DNA of 64,000 nt from Ophiura sarsii. Lineage: Eukaryota; Echinodermata; Ophiuroidea; Amphilepidida; Ophiuridae. The notes under the pieces are model-generated. The model ran no database searches, was not told the origin of the DNA, and saw only the letters and a list, made by a program, of their open reading frames with translations. A program made the position numbers and the translations under genes. Location: assembly GCA_035610835.1 (NCBI GenBank), contig CM069444.1, positions 3,726,875 through 3,790,874 on the forward strand. Direction: 5' to 3'. Below are positions 12,101 to 27,100 of the stretch, piece by piece (the first letter of the stretch is position 1; every line of letters begins with the position of its first letter).

Positions 12101-15100
12101 ATAACAATTTGCTGTGACACCACAATCTAGTTAGAAAACCTGATCTGGCCTATGTAAACTATAGGAACTCTTGCCCGGTGTGTTTTGTCTCAAACCAACA
12201 GAGGGCGTCCTAAATGTCAACAAATGTCACCTCATCTATACCAATCAGACAACATCTATTTAAACAATTAAACTATGGTGTCGCGCGATGTATGGTAGTC
12301 ATAATAGTCGCACCTTCCAAGTTTCAAGCGAAATTATTATAAAATATGTACACCTAGCGCAATTACATTCCTGACCATGTGCGTTTATGTTACATGTAGC
12401 TAATAGTAATACAGCATTGGTATTAAATGGACCTACGGCACATAATCTCCTGGCCACAGTTCGACATACGTGGGCGCACTTCGATCAGGCTGCGCACGCA
12501 TGCTTGAACTCACAAAATACTGCCAACCAACAACACCAAAGCACCTGATTGGTCAAATTTAAACTGACGCCTTTTTAACGATCGTCACGCTGCGCCGTAT
12601 CCACCAACGCAGTGCTCCCGCTGCGCCATAACCACCGACGCAGTGGGCGTGATGGTGCGTGGAAAAGCTCATGAGTTTTTCAGTTCTCATGTTTGAACAC
12701 CAACCAATCAGAGCCTTGAGGTCGAGATGACGTAGTGCGCACAACGGAGAACCACGGGACCGTTTTGGGGTGAGGTTGAGCAGGCGTACTTTACGCGAGC
12801 TCAACCTCATGTGACGTGGGTCCATTGCCATCACATTCACTCATTGAGAGGATACCATTAAATTTTGAACAGTTAATGGAGGTGTCCAGCACTATGCGTT
12901 ATATGTTAGATAAATAATTATAGAGTCCAAATTGCGTTAATATACATAGAACAAAACATTATACTTAGTTGGATATAATGTTGCATTCAGATATTTGCAT
13001 CATAACTCACCATTGCAATAGACTGCTCTCTACAAATCAATGATATCCCATACAAAATGTATTTAGTACAACTGACTACTTAAAGGCGGCACAACATTGT
13101 GCATTAAATATTAGAAAAATAATGATCAAGTCCAAATTGCGTAATTACATAGAACAAAACATCATACTTACATTATGGCAAAAACGAATCAAAAACTGCC
13201 ATCTCTCAACGTGCAATTTTTAAAAGTCCTGGTATCGATGACGTCATGGTTATCAGTGCTCAAATTTGCGGAAGTACATTGTATAACTATGACTTCATCG
13301 ACACAGATCGCCGCGAATTTAAAAAAATTGAACATTGAGAGATGGCAGTTTTTATTCGTTTTTGCCATAAGTATGATGTTTTGTTCTGTGTAATTACGCA
13401 ATTTGGACTTGATCAACATTTTTCTAATATTTAATGCACAATGTTGTGCCGTCTTTAAGTAGTCAGTTGTACTAAATACATTTTGTATGGGATATCATTG
13501 ACTTGTAGAAAGCAGTCAATTGCAATGGTGAGTTACGATGCAAATAACTGAACTCAACATTATACCCAGCCATTTGCTTATTTACATCGCTATGTAATTA
13601 GACTTGTTAAATGTAACGGAATATAATTATTTCATTATCTACTTATAAACGGTATTCTGGCGTTATTCCGGCTCCTCGTATACTATTGTCGCGGATATAC
13701 ACTTGTATCACTACACATAACCCTTACCTCCTATGCTTGGTTGTGACAATCAGCCACCAGAACCACCAGAGGAGAAACTAGGGTCAAATGAAGGGGGTGT
13801 GTGGGAGCCACGGAAACGGCTTCGAAAATCCTATGGGTAAGTGCGCTCTACTAGCACCTAGTAAATTATAACATTTAATAGTACTCGGGCCATTAGGGTT
13901 ACGATAGCACAACCACCATATTATAGTAATACATATTTTAGTATTGTAATTGACTTACGTCGTTTGCATTGTTTTCCTATCCAGCCATCACAGCAAATAG
14001 GTTCTACAACACTGATAGTCCTGTTAAAAACAATAGATATATATATGAATGATTATCAATTGTTAAACTAAATCGGGCCCAGAGACTCGGTGTATATACA
14101 TATATTTATATTGTGTTGCATTTCAATGGAAAGAATCTGATGTGTATATCTTATTCAATGATACAACATTCATAGCAATTACAGAGTGTCTTAAAGCTTC
14201 GAAACCTTTTCAAACCTTTATATTCCCGGACCTTTATATTCCCGGATATATGATTTGCAGTATAAAAAGAAAAACATATTTGGATGGAGAAGATTTGTAG
14301 AATTATTGTGGTACCAAACTTAAAATTATAGCTATCTGTGTTGCCAAAATACAGACGAGAGTTTCCCGAACTGTAAAACTGCACTTTCATATAAAAGCGT
14401 AATTATAATGAGCTTAATAGAGGCAAGGTAAAGAGGCAGTGTAAAGTAAATGAATATGAATATAAATCACGAACTATTTGAATAATTATCGATTGAATAC
14501 AATATCCGAACTTATTTTTAGCTTAGCAGTTTAGTGTATCCTTACATAACACATCACAAAAAGTAAGCCAATGTAAAATACGTCAATACCTGCACGCTTA
14601 GAAATGAGTGTCAAATTTTGCTGGGTAAAAAAGAAATGTGTAGTATTTTACTCAATATTGTGCTAAACATCGATTTCGTAAAATAACATTTTACACATGC
14701 AATAGTTTACTATTGAATTCCGAGATTTACACTCTGGAAGTGTAGAAAAGTGCCCGTAATTGGGTAAAACGTGATTTGACACCATGAAAGTGTAAGATTG
14801 TTGGGTAAAAATGTACACAACAAGAATGTGCATAATGTAGTGTAAAGTGTTACACAATAAAAGGGTAAATTGCCTTCACATAATTATTGGGTTAAGGAAA
14901 TTTACCCAATTTATGTGTACCAAAAGGACACAAGTGTTGGGTAAAACCTCTTCACAACCCCGGTTGTGTAAGTGTTACACATAATTGGGTCAAAATAGGG
15001 AACATGGTCGTTTTGGGGTAAAAATTTACCCAACGATATTGCAGTTTTAAACTTTGTTGGGTAAAATGTCTGTGTAGAAAGCCGCGTTACCGATCGATGT

Positions 15101-18100
15101 AACTATTGTCCAGACAAGGTAAAATAAACTATGCGTGTAGCCGGGGCGTGTAGTAGTGTCACGAGAGCACATTATTATCAAGGTCGACTTTTCAATGGTT
15201 TGCCGGCAACCTGACCTTCACACATCGGTCTCCCTTAAGATAATATAGCATTATAATTTACTAGTTTCATTATATTTCCTTTTTTCATGCCAATCTCAAC
15301 ATTTACCAACTAATTTCAGCAATTTCTTTCATATTTAGTCATATAAAATAGTTTATTTATATTAACACAAAACATTTCCATATATCAACTACTTCGTTAG
15401 CACAGTGGATCGGCGTCAGTCTTAAAATACAAAGGTTGTGGGTTCGAGCCCTGGTCCGGTCAAGTTAAGGGTAAGTTCTTCTAAAATTCATTAATTCCGT
15501 GGATAATATAATTGCGAAAGAAAATTAGAATGCAAATATGACACCCAAAATGGCTTAAAATATATACCTTCATTTTTTAAAAATTAATTAATGTGTACCA
15601 AAATGACTCAAGTGTTGGGTAAAACCTGTTGTGTAAAGTGTTACACATAATAGGGAACTTGGTCGTTTATGGTAAACATTTACCCAACGATTGATGGGTA
15701 AAATGTTCAATGTGTTGTGTAAGACTCTACACAACCACTGTTGTGTTCATTTTTACCCAACAAACAACCATGTTCCCTTTTTACCATCCTGAAGTGTAGT
15801 ATTTTACCCAACATTGCTTAATTTTTTCTAAGAGTGTGTAAATCATGTTCAAAACAGTATAATAGGTTCAAATGTATATCAATTTATACATTAAGTACTT
15901 TCTTTACCTATAAAACATCACGAAAAGGAACACAAACTCAAACTCATTTGCTTTGAAAGATTAAATATTTAATACGACGTAGATTAAAAATTGCTCCTTT
16001 TAAAGGATTAAAAAGTTAATCACAAGGTCTATTAAAAATTAATCGAAAGTTGAGAAGTACCCTTTTTAATACTGTTTTGATTATAACGTTTGATCAAATT
16101 GATCAACAGTTTTTCGCTGTGCAGACACTTCGACTTGGGCAGAATAGAATTGGCCTAATAAGGTAAATCGTGATCCAAAATAAACGACTAAAAGAAATGT
16201 TTTTGTAGGTCACCTGACGCGAGCTTTGGCATTAATTCACTGATTAATATATTCCAAGGTAAATATTGTTCCATTTGTTAATAGGCCTAGAGTTTAAGGC
16301 TTGATGGGACTCGGCAATGGGACTGTTCCATTGCCGAGTCCCATCAAGCTTTAAGCTTAAAACTCAATTGGCCTATTAATAGCTCGCACCCTCTAGTTAA
16401 GTTAAATCATTAACAAATGGAACAATATCTATCTTGGAATATATTAATCAGTGTAAGCAATCCCCACATATTCAGCAAAACCTCCATTTCACTGGCAAAT
16501 GGCGAACACAATGACCACGTGCATGCATTCGTGCAACAAAGTTTAACTCATAGGGTATTGATTTTTAATCACGTAAAGAGTGACTGACGGGGATGACGCG
16601 ACCGGCGAAGCAATGCGATTAAGTTTTAATCGCAATTTGAACAAAATATATACCAAAACGATAGAAAAATGTAATCTTTCACAAAGAAAATTACATTTAA
16701 TCTGGCAGAGATTAACGTTACTACCCGTGTTTTATTCGATCAACACACGTTAATCATGCACGATTAACGCGTCTCACGGTTTGTTTTGTAGATGTTTGTA
16801 GTCATTCATCAACTGCCACACTTCACTGACATGCTTTGTGATAGGTCAATCGTTTGTGTGGTGCAATGAGGCACTAATGTACTGCCTGAGAACCAATGAA
16901 ATTTATTATTTTAATAGCTTTATAGCAGGAAGACATGTTTATGTGTTTTTAACATGTTACACTGTACATTTTCGCCAGTGGCGTAGCCAGGTTTTTCTCA
17001 GTGGGGGGGCAAAGGGGGGGCCGGGAGTTTTGGTGGGGGGGCAACAACCAAATTGAGGATTGAATTTCCTTGTGTTGTGAATAGGTTAGTCCCAAATTAT
17101 TTCAACTGACATTTCCCACAGGGGGGGCAACAGGGGGGGCAGAGAACCCCACAGGGGGGGCAGCTGCCCCCCCTTGCCCCCCCTTGGCTACGCCACTGAT
17201 TTTCGCACATTTCGATACATTGTATGTCTCATTCTCTTTTGATTTACACCGCATGGTTTGATAGGATAAAACACAATTCAAAGTGCGCTCTTTTCAATAA
17301 TCAGAGGTTATCGATCAAAGCGTAAAAACGTATTATTCGAGGATATTTTTGTTGTTTGATGGAAATAGGATATTTCTACATTGAATGCGAAGAAATATTC
17401 GATATTGTAATACTATTTTATTCGTGCTGTATTTATTTATGATTAACTAGGCTATTAGTATATAACGTTTGATTTGTCGAAGCCTTCTTACAGCAGCGAA
17501 TGAATACGGAAGGACGCGGACGCGCATAAATAAAGGTAACTAGGGATAGACTCACTTCTATACTCTATTTGGCTTCCTCTGTACAGTGGCGTAATTTATT
17601 AGGCGTAGCTGATACGCACGCGTATGCTTCTTCTGTCTTTGAACGCTCGCGTGTATACGCCAGATTTTCGAGTAGGCGCGCGCGTTATGTGCTATCATTT
17701 GTAGAATACGCAGTTATGTCACTGTCTCGTGATGGCCAAATAGACTACTCATACAATACACGCAATTTGTCCAAGCTAAAAATAGTACTACCGTAACTAT
17801 GTCGATATTGTTGGATTGTCGGGGCGTACCATGGGCGCAGTGGATTTCTAGCGCAGCTTGTGCGATTGGCGTAAATCAACACCACGCAACCATAAACAAA
17901 CGCATAATGATGCCGGAGAATAGAATAGCAGCACGCGGATTGACTGTTTGAAAGTGACGCACTACTGACACACGAGTATAATAGGTGTGACAACAGTTAT
18001 GCATTATACAAAGCACATTTTTCTATGTCAAGGATTACTGAACTAATGCTAGACATGTTTGTACTTATTTCAATGCATTTCTCATAGTGAATACAAATAT

Positions 18101-21100
18101 GGTAATAAATTTCAATAATTGTGACATTTTTTAAACATTTTGTGAAATGTTTGAATGTCGTCTGCAGACGCCTGCCGCGTGAACAGTGTTAATATAGATC
18201 TGTTCTGACAGTTGCATTAGTATAAAGACTTAACATTTATGTCTACAAGACGCTACAGTGACAGAATGTTTCCTAAAGCACATTAAATAATTCCATTGGC
18301 CATTAAACATGTTGTTTGCCGTTATCGGAATGATTGGCTTGGTATCATCATGCTTATGAGAGAGAGGACCACCACGAAACACATTGTTGTTTTTCACTAG
18401 TTTCCTTTTGGAAATAATTATTCATTATTTTGTTATGCTTAAATACCAAATCTTTTGAACAGGGGCAAAGTCTAATGTTCACGGTCTGATTCTAAAAAAG
18501 TAGGCCCAAGTGATGTTGCGACTACTTTGGATTATTGGCCACATCATCTTCGTCATTAAACCACATAATTATTTGAACAAAAAAAACCCATATTGGGCCG
18601 TATTATCGTACTAAACGCGGTTTTAGCTTAAAACTGTGTCTAACTAAACGCGTGTCTAGCTTAAACGCGAGTTTATCTTTTAAACAACGTGTTTAACAAA
18701 ATACGATTTTAAATTACGCAAATATCGTCCCCAGGGAACTCGTTGGGTAATTTCGTGCAGGTGATTATGATTCATTGTGGCCCAGATAAGACACCGTAGT
18801 CAAATACATCAAATGCACGTGCATTTTAGCGATACTATAGTACCTGGCGTGGCCTATCCGTCGGGTCTCAGCGGTTGCCGATCGGGTGGGTGTTCAGTTT
18901 TTAACCATTTTTTTGAGGGGGGGGGGGGGGGGGGGGGGGCGGTCAAAATAAGGACTATTGCAACATAACAAACAACGAGGGGCACGTGGAAATATCGCAA
19001 TAACACGTCAACTGCAACCGATGTGGCGTGTATGCAGGATCATATTTATTTTAATCGGCGAACACGGGTTCGATTCCCATTTTTTGCATGTCTTACTTTA
19101 TTTCATTTAAAAAAAATGAAGTATGTAGTGATATTAATGCCTAAATATTATATACATTTTACTATTACTTATTTCTATTTCTTGGAATATATTACGCCAC
19201 TATAATAAGCCCGTTATTGTTAATAGTAATACATAATCCAATTAGTATTAATTATTTCTTCAATTTCACTGTAGGCCTATATAGATCAAGACTCGTTATA
19301 GTGTAATAAAATACATTGGTTAATTCAGGTTATTAATATCTTAAATGTTTTCTTTGCTAATTGTACAACTTTATTTTGTTCTGATATTTTGATCTCCTAG
19401 TGTACTTTCGTGACAGGAGTATACAAAATTTAATTATGAATTTTATTGAAGACAACTTATGCTAATTGTCCTCAGCTAGTTGGCAGTTAGTACCAAATAT
19501 TTATTAATGAGACACTTTAACTAAACTTATCTAAATATGTATATAGGCCTATGCATTCATATAGTTATCCGGACAATCACTATGCCAAAACCTTTAAAAA
19601 AAATCCCAATGAATGTTAGGTCTATTGGGTCGAATAATTTACAAATGAATTAGTTGATTAACTAATTATTGTATTAACTAAATACAGGGTGTATGGTGTA
19701 TCAGAATGAACTGTACCGTGTTTCTAAAATACATAAAAAATACAAAATGATTATTGTTTTAAGTGAAAATACCTGCAAAATAAAGGTGAACATGTTTTCT
19801 ACATTATATAGGGCCGTATTCTCGTACGTAGTTAAACACGGTTTTAAGCTAAACGCGCGTCTAACTTTGACTTTAGACACAGCGTTTAACTAAATGCGAT
19901 TCTCGTACATTTGTTTTACTTAAATACGCGTCTAACTCGCCGAAATGTGTCAACTTTAAACATGGGTACGGGTGTAGTTTAATGCGTGTTTAACTAAACT
20001 CGCGCACCAAGTGTATGCCTTGAAGGATCACTTATCCGTGCCCGGTGCAAGCTGACGTGCGGATCGCGTAGTCTTTAAAAGTACCGTGTATTTAAGGCAT
20101 TCGGTCGATATTTATTGTACTCCATAAGGGCCACTATGAATTAAATACCTGTATACAATCAACGCAGGCCACTCTGGGAACGAGATTTGCAGAGTTTAAA
20201 ATCGTGTTATGTTAAACACGTCGTTAAAAGGATAAACTCACGTTTCAGTTAGACACGCGATTAGTTAAACACGGTTTTAAGCTAAAACCGTGTTTAGTAC
20301 GAGAATACGGCCCATCTCTTTAGGTTCTCGTGTGGCAAGACTTAATCGAAAATCGATGAAAAACGGAGGAGCCATTTTGAATCAATCCTCTCTACCACTA
20401 CCCCCAATATTTCAACCACTGTAGCCCACATCACATAAGCAATATTCAAAACTCCCGCCAAAGAAAGGAAAGTTGAAACCACTTAAGCAGAACCAATCCC
20501 GGTCTATTCAATTTTTGATACGCACACAACAATCGATTGATATCAACATGATAGTTTCATTAAGAAGAGGGTGAAATAATTATAATCATAATAATTATAT
20601 GTCAGAAATAATTTACTATTTGAAAGCAATAGTAATTTCACAGATTTTTTAAATTGATCATTTCGACCGAAATTGAAATCTACCATCTTTACCAGAAATG
20701 TCCGATTTTCAAAATCTAAAATTCTTATGAAAGCTGGGCATTTGGGCAAGATATATGTGAAAACGGTTTGAACAATAACGATCGAATTCATACCGCAATA
20801 AATGATATTGCCTCGGTACAGTTCATTCTGATACACCCTGTATTTGTCTTTATATTAAGGTCCATCATTTAAATAATCTTTATGTGTTTTGAACTCACCA
20901 CCCAAAAAGGGTGGTGGCGTTGCATTTTTGGTGACGAATCAACAATCTCTCTCTATTAACTCAACAACTAAATGTGGTAGAGCTATGGTTGAGGTGTCAT
21001 GTGAAAGCCTAATTATCTAGCTACATTGTGTGAATAAATCAGGTATTTCTATAAATGTTTGGCTGAGATATGATTGATTATGTTGTGAAAGTCAGGGGTG

Positions 21101-24100
21101 GTGGCGGCGGCGCTGTGTACAATCTCTTTGGGGAATATAGAAAATGTTCCCAATGCTACGTTCAATTTACTATAACTCCTCATCCCTGTATGATTTTGCT
21201 CTCATTTTATAGATTATTTTATATTCTATAAGATTCTGTTTCAACAAATGTGACAACTGTTGTGTAACAATTGTAATCATGAATCGATTGCATTGTCCTT
21301 GGGTTTTTCCCTATTCGCTACACAGTGAACTTGCCCTAATTCATCGGTTTTACATACATGACTATAACAACAAATGATAGCAAAATTATACATTTTTAGA
21401 AAGCTCTCAAATAGGGGAATTCAAAAATGCCTTTTAAATCACGATAGGGTGCATACCCCAAAACGTTTGTGCTCATTTACTTCTCGATATAGTATATTTC
21501 AACATGTTTATCATTGACAATTATATACGTCATTTATATATTCTTGTTCATTGATTGGTTAAAAGTGGGTCATAAGATCAAAAATAAACACGCTATTTTG
21601 CCAAAAGTACTATTTACGGCTCCCAAAAGTACTATTTACGGCTCCCAAAAGTACTATTTACGGCTCCCAAAAGTACTATTTACGGCTCCCAAAAGTACTA
21701 TTTACGGCTCCCCAAAAGACTATTTACGGCGCACCAGTGCGTTGGTAGTTTCACGCGGCGTTGTACTCCGCGTGACGCGAGAGGGCGCACAATTTGCCTC
21801 CCCGGGCGCAGCGTGACGATCGTTCGATGCACTGCCTTTGAATTGAACTTTTAACAGATGATTTTTTAATTTGAACTTTATGGAACTAGAAATATATGAA
21901 TGACGTATATAAAAAAATATATACTGCCTTTATTCGAGCATCTGAATTAAAACTATTGGTCCCTCGGTGACTGCAATAGTGCTATTTTGCTTCGGGGCTG
22001 CGCCCCTCAGCAAAATAGCACTATTGCAGTCACCTCGGGCCCATAGTTTTAACCAGAGTCGCTCATGGCAGTATATATTTGTATACTATTATGTTCTGAT
22101 GGGTAAATTCATGAAGAACTTAAATATGCACAGTAAAATTATTATTGGGATAGGTATAAAAATATTATTGAGCTTAAATCAAAATATGAAGAAAACAAAA
22201 TCGATATTTTTTGAACATTCTTAATCACAACTTGTTACCATTAGGTATTATCTAAATTTCAATAGCATATTTGGATTCCTTGTGAGATTACTGTTCAAAA
22301 AATATATACTTTTTATGAGGTAGAACAAATAATTATTGCAATATGCAAATTCGAATCTCAGACGGTGTAAAATGTAAAAATCTGGACATGCAACGGTAAG
22401 GGGGGGGGGGGGGGGGGGGGGGGGGGCGAGTTCAAAACACACGGCCTTATTCCTTTTAAACCATGGTATCACGATAAGAAAATCACGACATACACTTCAT
22501 GCAGAAGTTTAGTTAAACGCGAGTTAAACTACCCCCGTACCCATGTTTAAAGTTAGACACTTTTCGGTGAGTAAGACGCGTGTTTAAGTAAAACAAATGT
22601 ACGAGAATCGCGTCTAGTTAACAGTCTCTGCCTGTAAGAGTGTACCATTTTGGGGGGTGTTGTGATTCATGGGTCCTCAGATCAACTTTATAAAAAAATC
22701 AGTGATACATTACCATACCATTATACCATAGTCAAATTTTAAAATTCCTAACATTTTTGGTTCGGTCGTTAAAAATCATTGAAATTTCAGGAAAAAACCC
22801 CAGTAAAACGATTACTACGTTCCCTATAAGTATATCTATGCGCGCTACGTACATCCCAACGAATGGAAAACATATTGTGAAACCTCCAGTTAGGTACATA
22901 ACAAAAGTGAAACAAAATCGTTGGGATCTCGTCGGCGTGTCATATTACGCTGACCTTGAACCCTTGACGAACAGCGCTCTTATGCAGTTTCAAGACCTTA
23001 TAATTCGATGCGCCAACAAGATCCCATTCAATAAACAAGCGCATATGAAAGAACTAGGAGCCTTTAACAAATTCAAAAGGAAACATTGTTGGGATCTCGT
23101 TGGCGCATGGAGATAATCAAGGTCAAAGGTCAAATGTTACTATTTTGAGCCATTTTTGCACCTCCGTACATCTGTGCGCCATCTTTAAAACACCTTGGAA
23201 ATTATCTCCAGTTGCAAAGATGGTTTACCTTAAATCAAAAATGAAGATTCCAGCTTGGGATCTTTAAGATTTTTTTTAAACGATTTTTACAAATTTGCTT
23301 AAGGTCAACTTACAGTGCATGCGAGTCAGTAATAGCCCCACATACATTGTTCAAGCTCTTATAAATCAGTGCGCCAACTAGATCCCATTAACTTTTTGAT
23401 TTATTTGCTTAGTTTGGCCACCATTCAATAGATACCACTAGAAAAAACTTTGGGATTTTGATGGCGGTGAATTCTAAATGAGCGCAAAATTGAGATGTCA
23501 TCAGCTTTATTCTCAAGCCTTTTTGAGCAATTTCAGACTAAGTCCCAGGATATCAGATTACTTTGGTGAATTTTGACATGTCATATAGGACATTGTTTTC
23601 AATGCATTTTAGACTATTCTGAACACATCTATGTTAGTCTGTAATGTCGATTTCAAAATATGTAAGTCATGTCTTCCGAATTCGACAGGGTTGTTGAATT
23701 CTGAAGACGTACTATGCAATTTATGAAACATCATGCAACAGATTAATGTTCATGGGTTGAGAATGGTTCAAAATGCATGAAAAACAATGTCCTATATGAC
23801 ATGTCAAAATTCACCAAAGGAATCTGATATTCTGATAATCTGATAAATGGCCCAAAAAGGCTCGAGAATAAAGCTGATGACACCTCAACTTTGCGATCAT
23901 GTAGAATTAACCGCCATCAAAATCCCAAAGTTTTTTCTAGTGGTATCTATTGAATGGTGGCCAAACTAAGCAAATAAATCAAAAAGTTGATGGGATCTTG
24001 TTGGCGCACTGATTTACAAGAACTTGGACAATGCACAAATGGCTATTACTGACTCGCATGCAGTGCAAGTTGCTCTTAAGCAAATTTGTAAAAAATCATT

Positions 24101-27100
24101 AAAAAAAAAATCTCTGAGATCCCAAACCAGTTTCTTCATTTTTTATTCAAGGTAAACCATCTTTACAAGTAGATGTCATTTCCAAGGTGTTTTAAAGATG
24201 GCGCACGGATTTACGGAGGTGCGAAAATGGCTCCAAATGGTAAAACTTGACCTTTGACCTGGATTATCTCCGTGCGCCAACGAGATCCCAACAATTTTTA
24301 CTTTTGAATATGTTAAAGGTTCTGAGTTCTTCCATATGAACTTGTTTATGTAATGGGATCTCGTTGGCGCGTCAAACTATAAGGGCTTGAAAACTGCTAA
24401 GGACGCTGTTCGTCACGGTTTCAAGGTCAGCGTAATGTGACGCACCAACGAGATCCCAATGATTTTGTTTCACTTTTGTTGTGTACCCAACTGGAGGTTT
24501 CAAAATATGTTTTCCTTTCGTTGGGATGTGCATGGTGCGCATAGTTATACTTATAGGAAACGTAGTAATCATTTTATTGGGATTTGTTCCTAAAATTTCG
24601 GTGATTTTTTACGACCGAACCAAAACTTTTAGGAATTTTTAAATTTGGCAGTAGTATAATGTTATGGTAATGTATCACTAGTTTTTTTTAAAAAGTTGAT
24701 CTGAGGACCCATGAATCACCACATGGTACGCCCTTAGAGGCAGAGACTGTTAAACGCTGTGTCTAAAGTCAAAGTTAGACGCGTGTTTAGTTTAAAACCG
24801 TGTTTAACTACGTACGAGAATACGGGCCATATTGTTTAGCGTAAGGATTTTGTTTTTAACGGTAAGAAAACATAAGACAATGCAAATTTTATTTTACAAT
24901 TTTAATCTGAATTTCGACCAATGATAAATAACTTGTCCTTGGTAAAGGTTGGGCTAGTAAATGACTGTTAAGTTGCAAGTACCCCTCTTGTGGTGGGAGG
25001 GAACCTTAAAGAGGTAGATCTGGGTCATAGTTATTTGCATATTAGTTGGCTGGTGATGTTGACAGCAAGAGAGGTGTGTTTAATACCCGGGGGGGGGGGG
25101 GGGGTTACTTTCGCCAAAATCGTACGTGGATGTGCCTGCCGAACTTCGAAAATGTGACTTTCTCTATACCTATTTTTTGGCCAATTTCCCACCCATCAAT
25201 ATACCAATTTTGTTAGAAAAGCACCCAATTTTGCACAAATTGGGCGTTTTTTACAGAAATGCCTCAAAATACACCCAATTTATGCCAATTGGGCGCTTTG
25301 GTCTGTGATGAAAACCACCCCATCGCTATACCAATTTTTGCGAAAAGGCACCACAAAAGGCAGGCACATATACGTATAACATATCTATGTGAGAACCACC
25401 CCGGGTTTAATACGTGTGAATTACCATGTGATAGCCATTTAAGTGTATGGATAATACAGGGTGTATCAACAAAATTAGGACTCTGTTTCATGACGGTGTA
25501 ATTCTTATTATAATCATTGGACCATGACCAATTTGGTTTCAATGTAATGCCCAATTGATTATTATGATATCCTGAAAATATGAGATCAATCCGAAAAAAA
25601 TAGCGTACTTTGAGTAAACCATGTGATTCACACAGTAAAAGTGCTCGATTTGTAATTTAATGAACCATCCACAGTGGGTTCGAGAACTGTTTAACAAGAC
25701 CTTTTTTAATTTGCACAGAATATGCATGCATCTATTTTGTGGATTTTTTTAGCCAGTATTGATTTGTGCCAGAATTAAATGGATTACCAAACTAATTTTT
25801 GCTATTGACTGATAGATTATTTACTATGTTGACAATTATTCCAACGTATTGAAACGTGCACCATGTTATTTACTGGTCTGTACATGTATATCCCATTGTA
25901 CAAACCAGTAAATGACATGGTTTACGCAAAGCACGCTAGTTTTCTTATTTTGCATCGGATTGATCTTATATTTTCAGGATAGCATAATAATTAACTGGGC
26001 TTTACATTGAGACTAAATTGGTTGTAGTCCAATGATTATAATAAGGATTACACCGTCATGAAACAGAGTCCTAATTTTGGTGATACACCCTGTACAAGTT
26101 TTGAACAAAAGTAGTTGGACACTTGGTAATGTCAATGAGGCCAAACTCATTCCAGATATTGCTAGCCACCCTTTCATCAATACATTAATTGTTCCCAGCT
26201 CATTGCATGCATTTCATGACATCGAAAACACTGCAATTGTTCTTATCCGTTCAAACAGACTTATAAGAACTTTTCATGAATTTCTTAAACATAGAATACC
26301 AAAAAACTTAACAGTAGCCGAGTTCCATAGGTACCCCGTATTATTTCTTTATATTATTATCATGCAATGTCGCTCTATTATTTTGGTTGCAAGCGTATTA
26401 CGCTAGTCTAGCGTAATCGTAAATCTAGAGTAAAAGCCAGCTGTATCCTTGTTCTATTATCGTATCGCATATTCGCCTTATACACGCAATACTCGAATAT
26501 CATAGAAATACTACATGGATACAGCGGGAAATAGGGCAACATTTCCCCGTGGTACTGGCTATTATACCTATAACCTCAATCCAGAGATATGGAGGAGGGA
26601 TGGGGGGGGGGGGGGGGGGCGGTGGAGGTGGGGTCATATACACACGAACCATACGTACTAGTCTTGCAGTTGTGCCTTATAGCCAACCGGTACCGCGAGG
26701 AAAATAGGGTGCTCTATTTCCCCGATAGAAGCCATATTTTGTAGGATTACACCTCACTGTGACTCTATGACTGACGTTGTAGGGAAAGGAAGTACTAATC
26801 CCCCATTCCCCGTGTGAAAAAGTATTTATGGTAGAAATCGGCCAATGAACTGGCTTGATTAGTTCATGAATATTGATGTAGTTTAATACTATAGTACCCT
26901 ATATCGTGCTCATGAAATCGGGCAAATGATACTCGGACAGTGCCATGGCGGTGGATCAAATAAAATTGGACGAAATAATAATTAAAATGAGATTGGAATA
27001 ACTTTTTAGGGATCACGTCAAAACTCGACCGCCCGGCAACCGCCGGTTACGGCCGGTTCCGCCCGGTTCTCACGAAACGTGTCGTCTGTTATAATATACA

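Noticed and set aside
15390..15464. Functional tRNA-Leu(UAA)
   Set aside because: Acceptor and T stems do not pair properly and there is no leucine-type long variable arm; kept only as tRNA-like.
22757..23116. 119-codon ORF in the left arm of the 2.1-kb foldback, mirrored by an ORF at 24372-24572
   Set aside because: The two are inverted copies of the same palindrome arm and match no protein family known to me.
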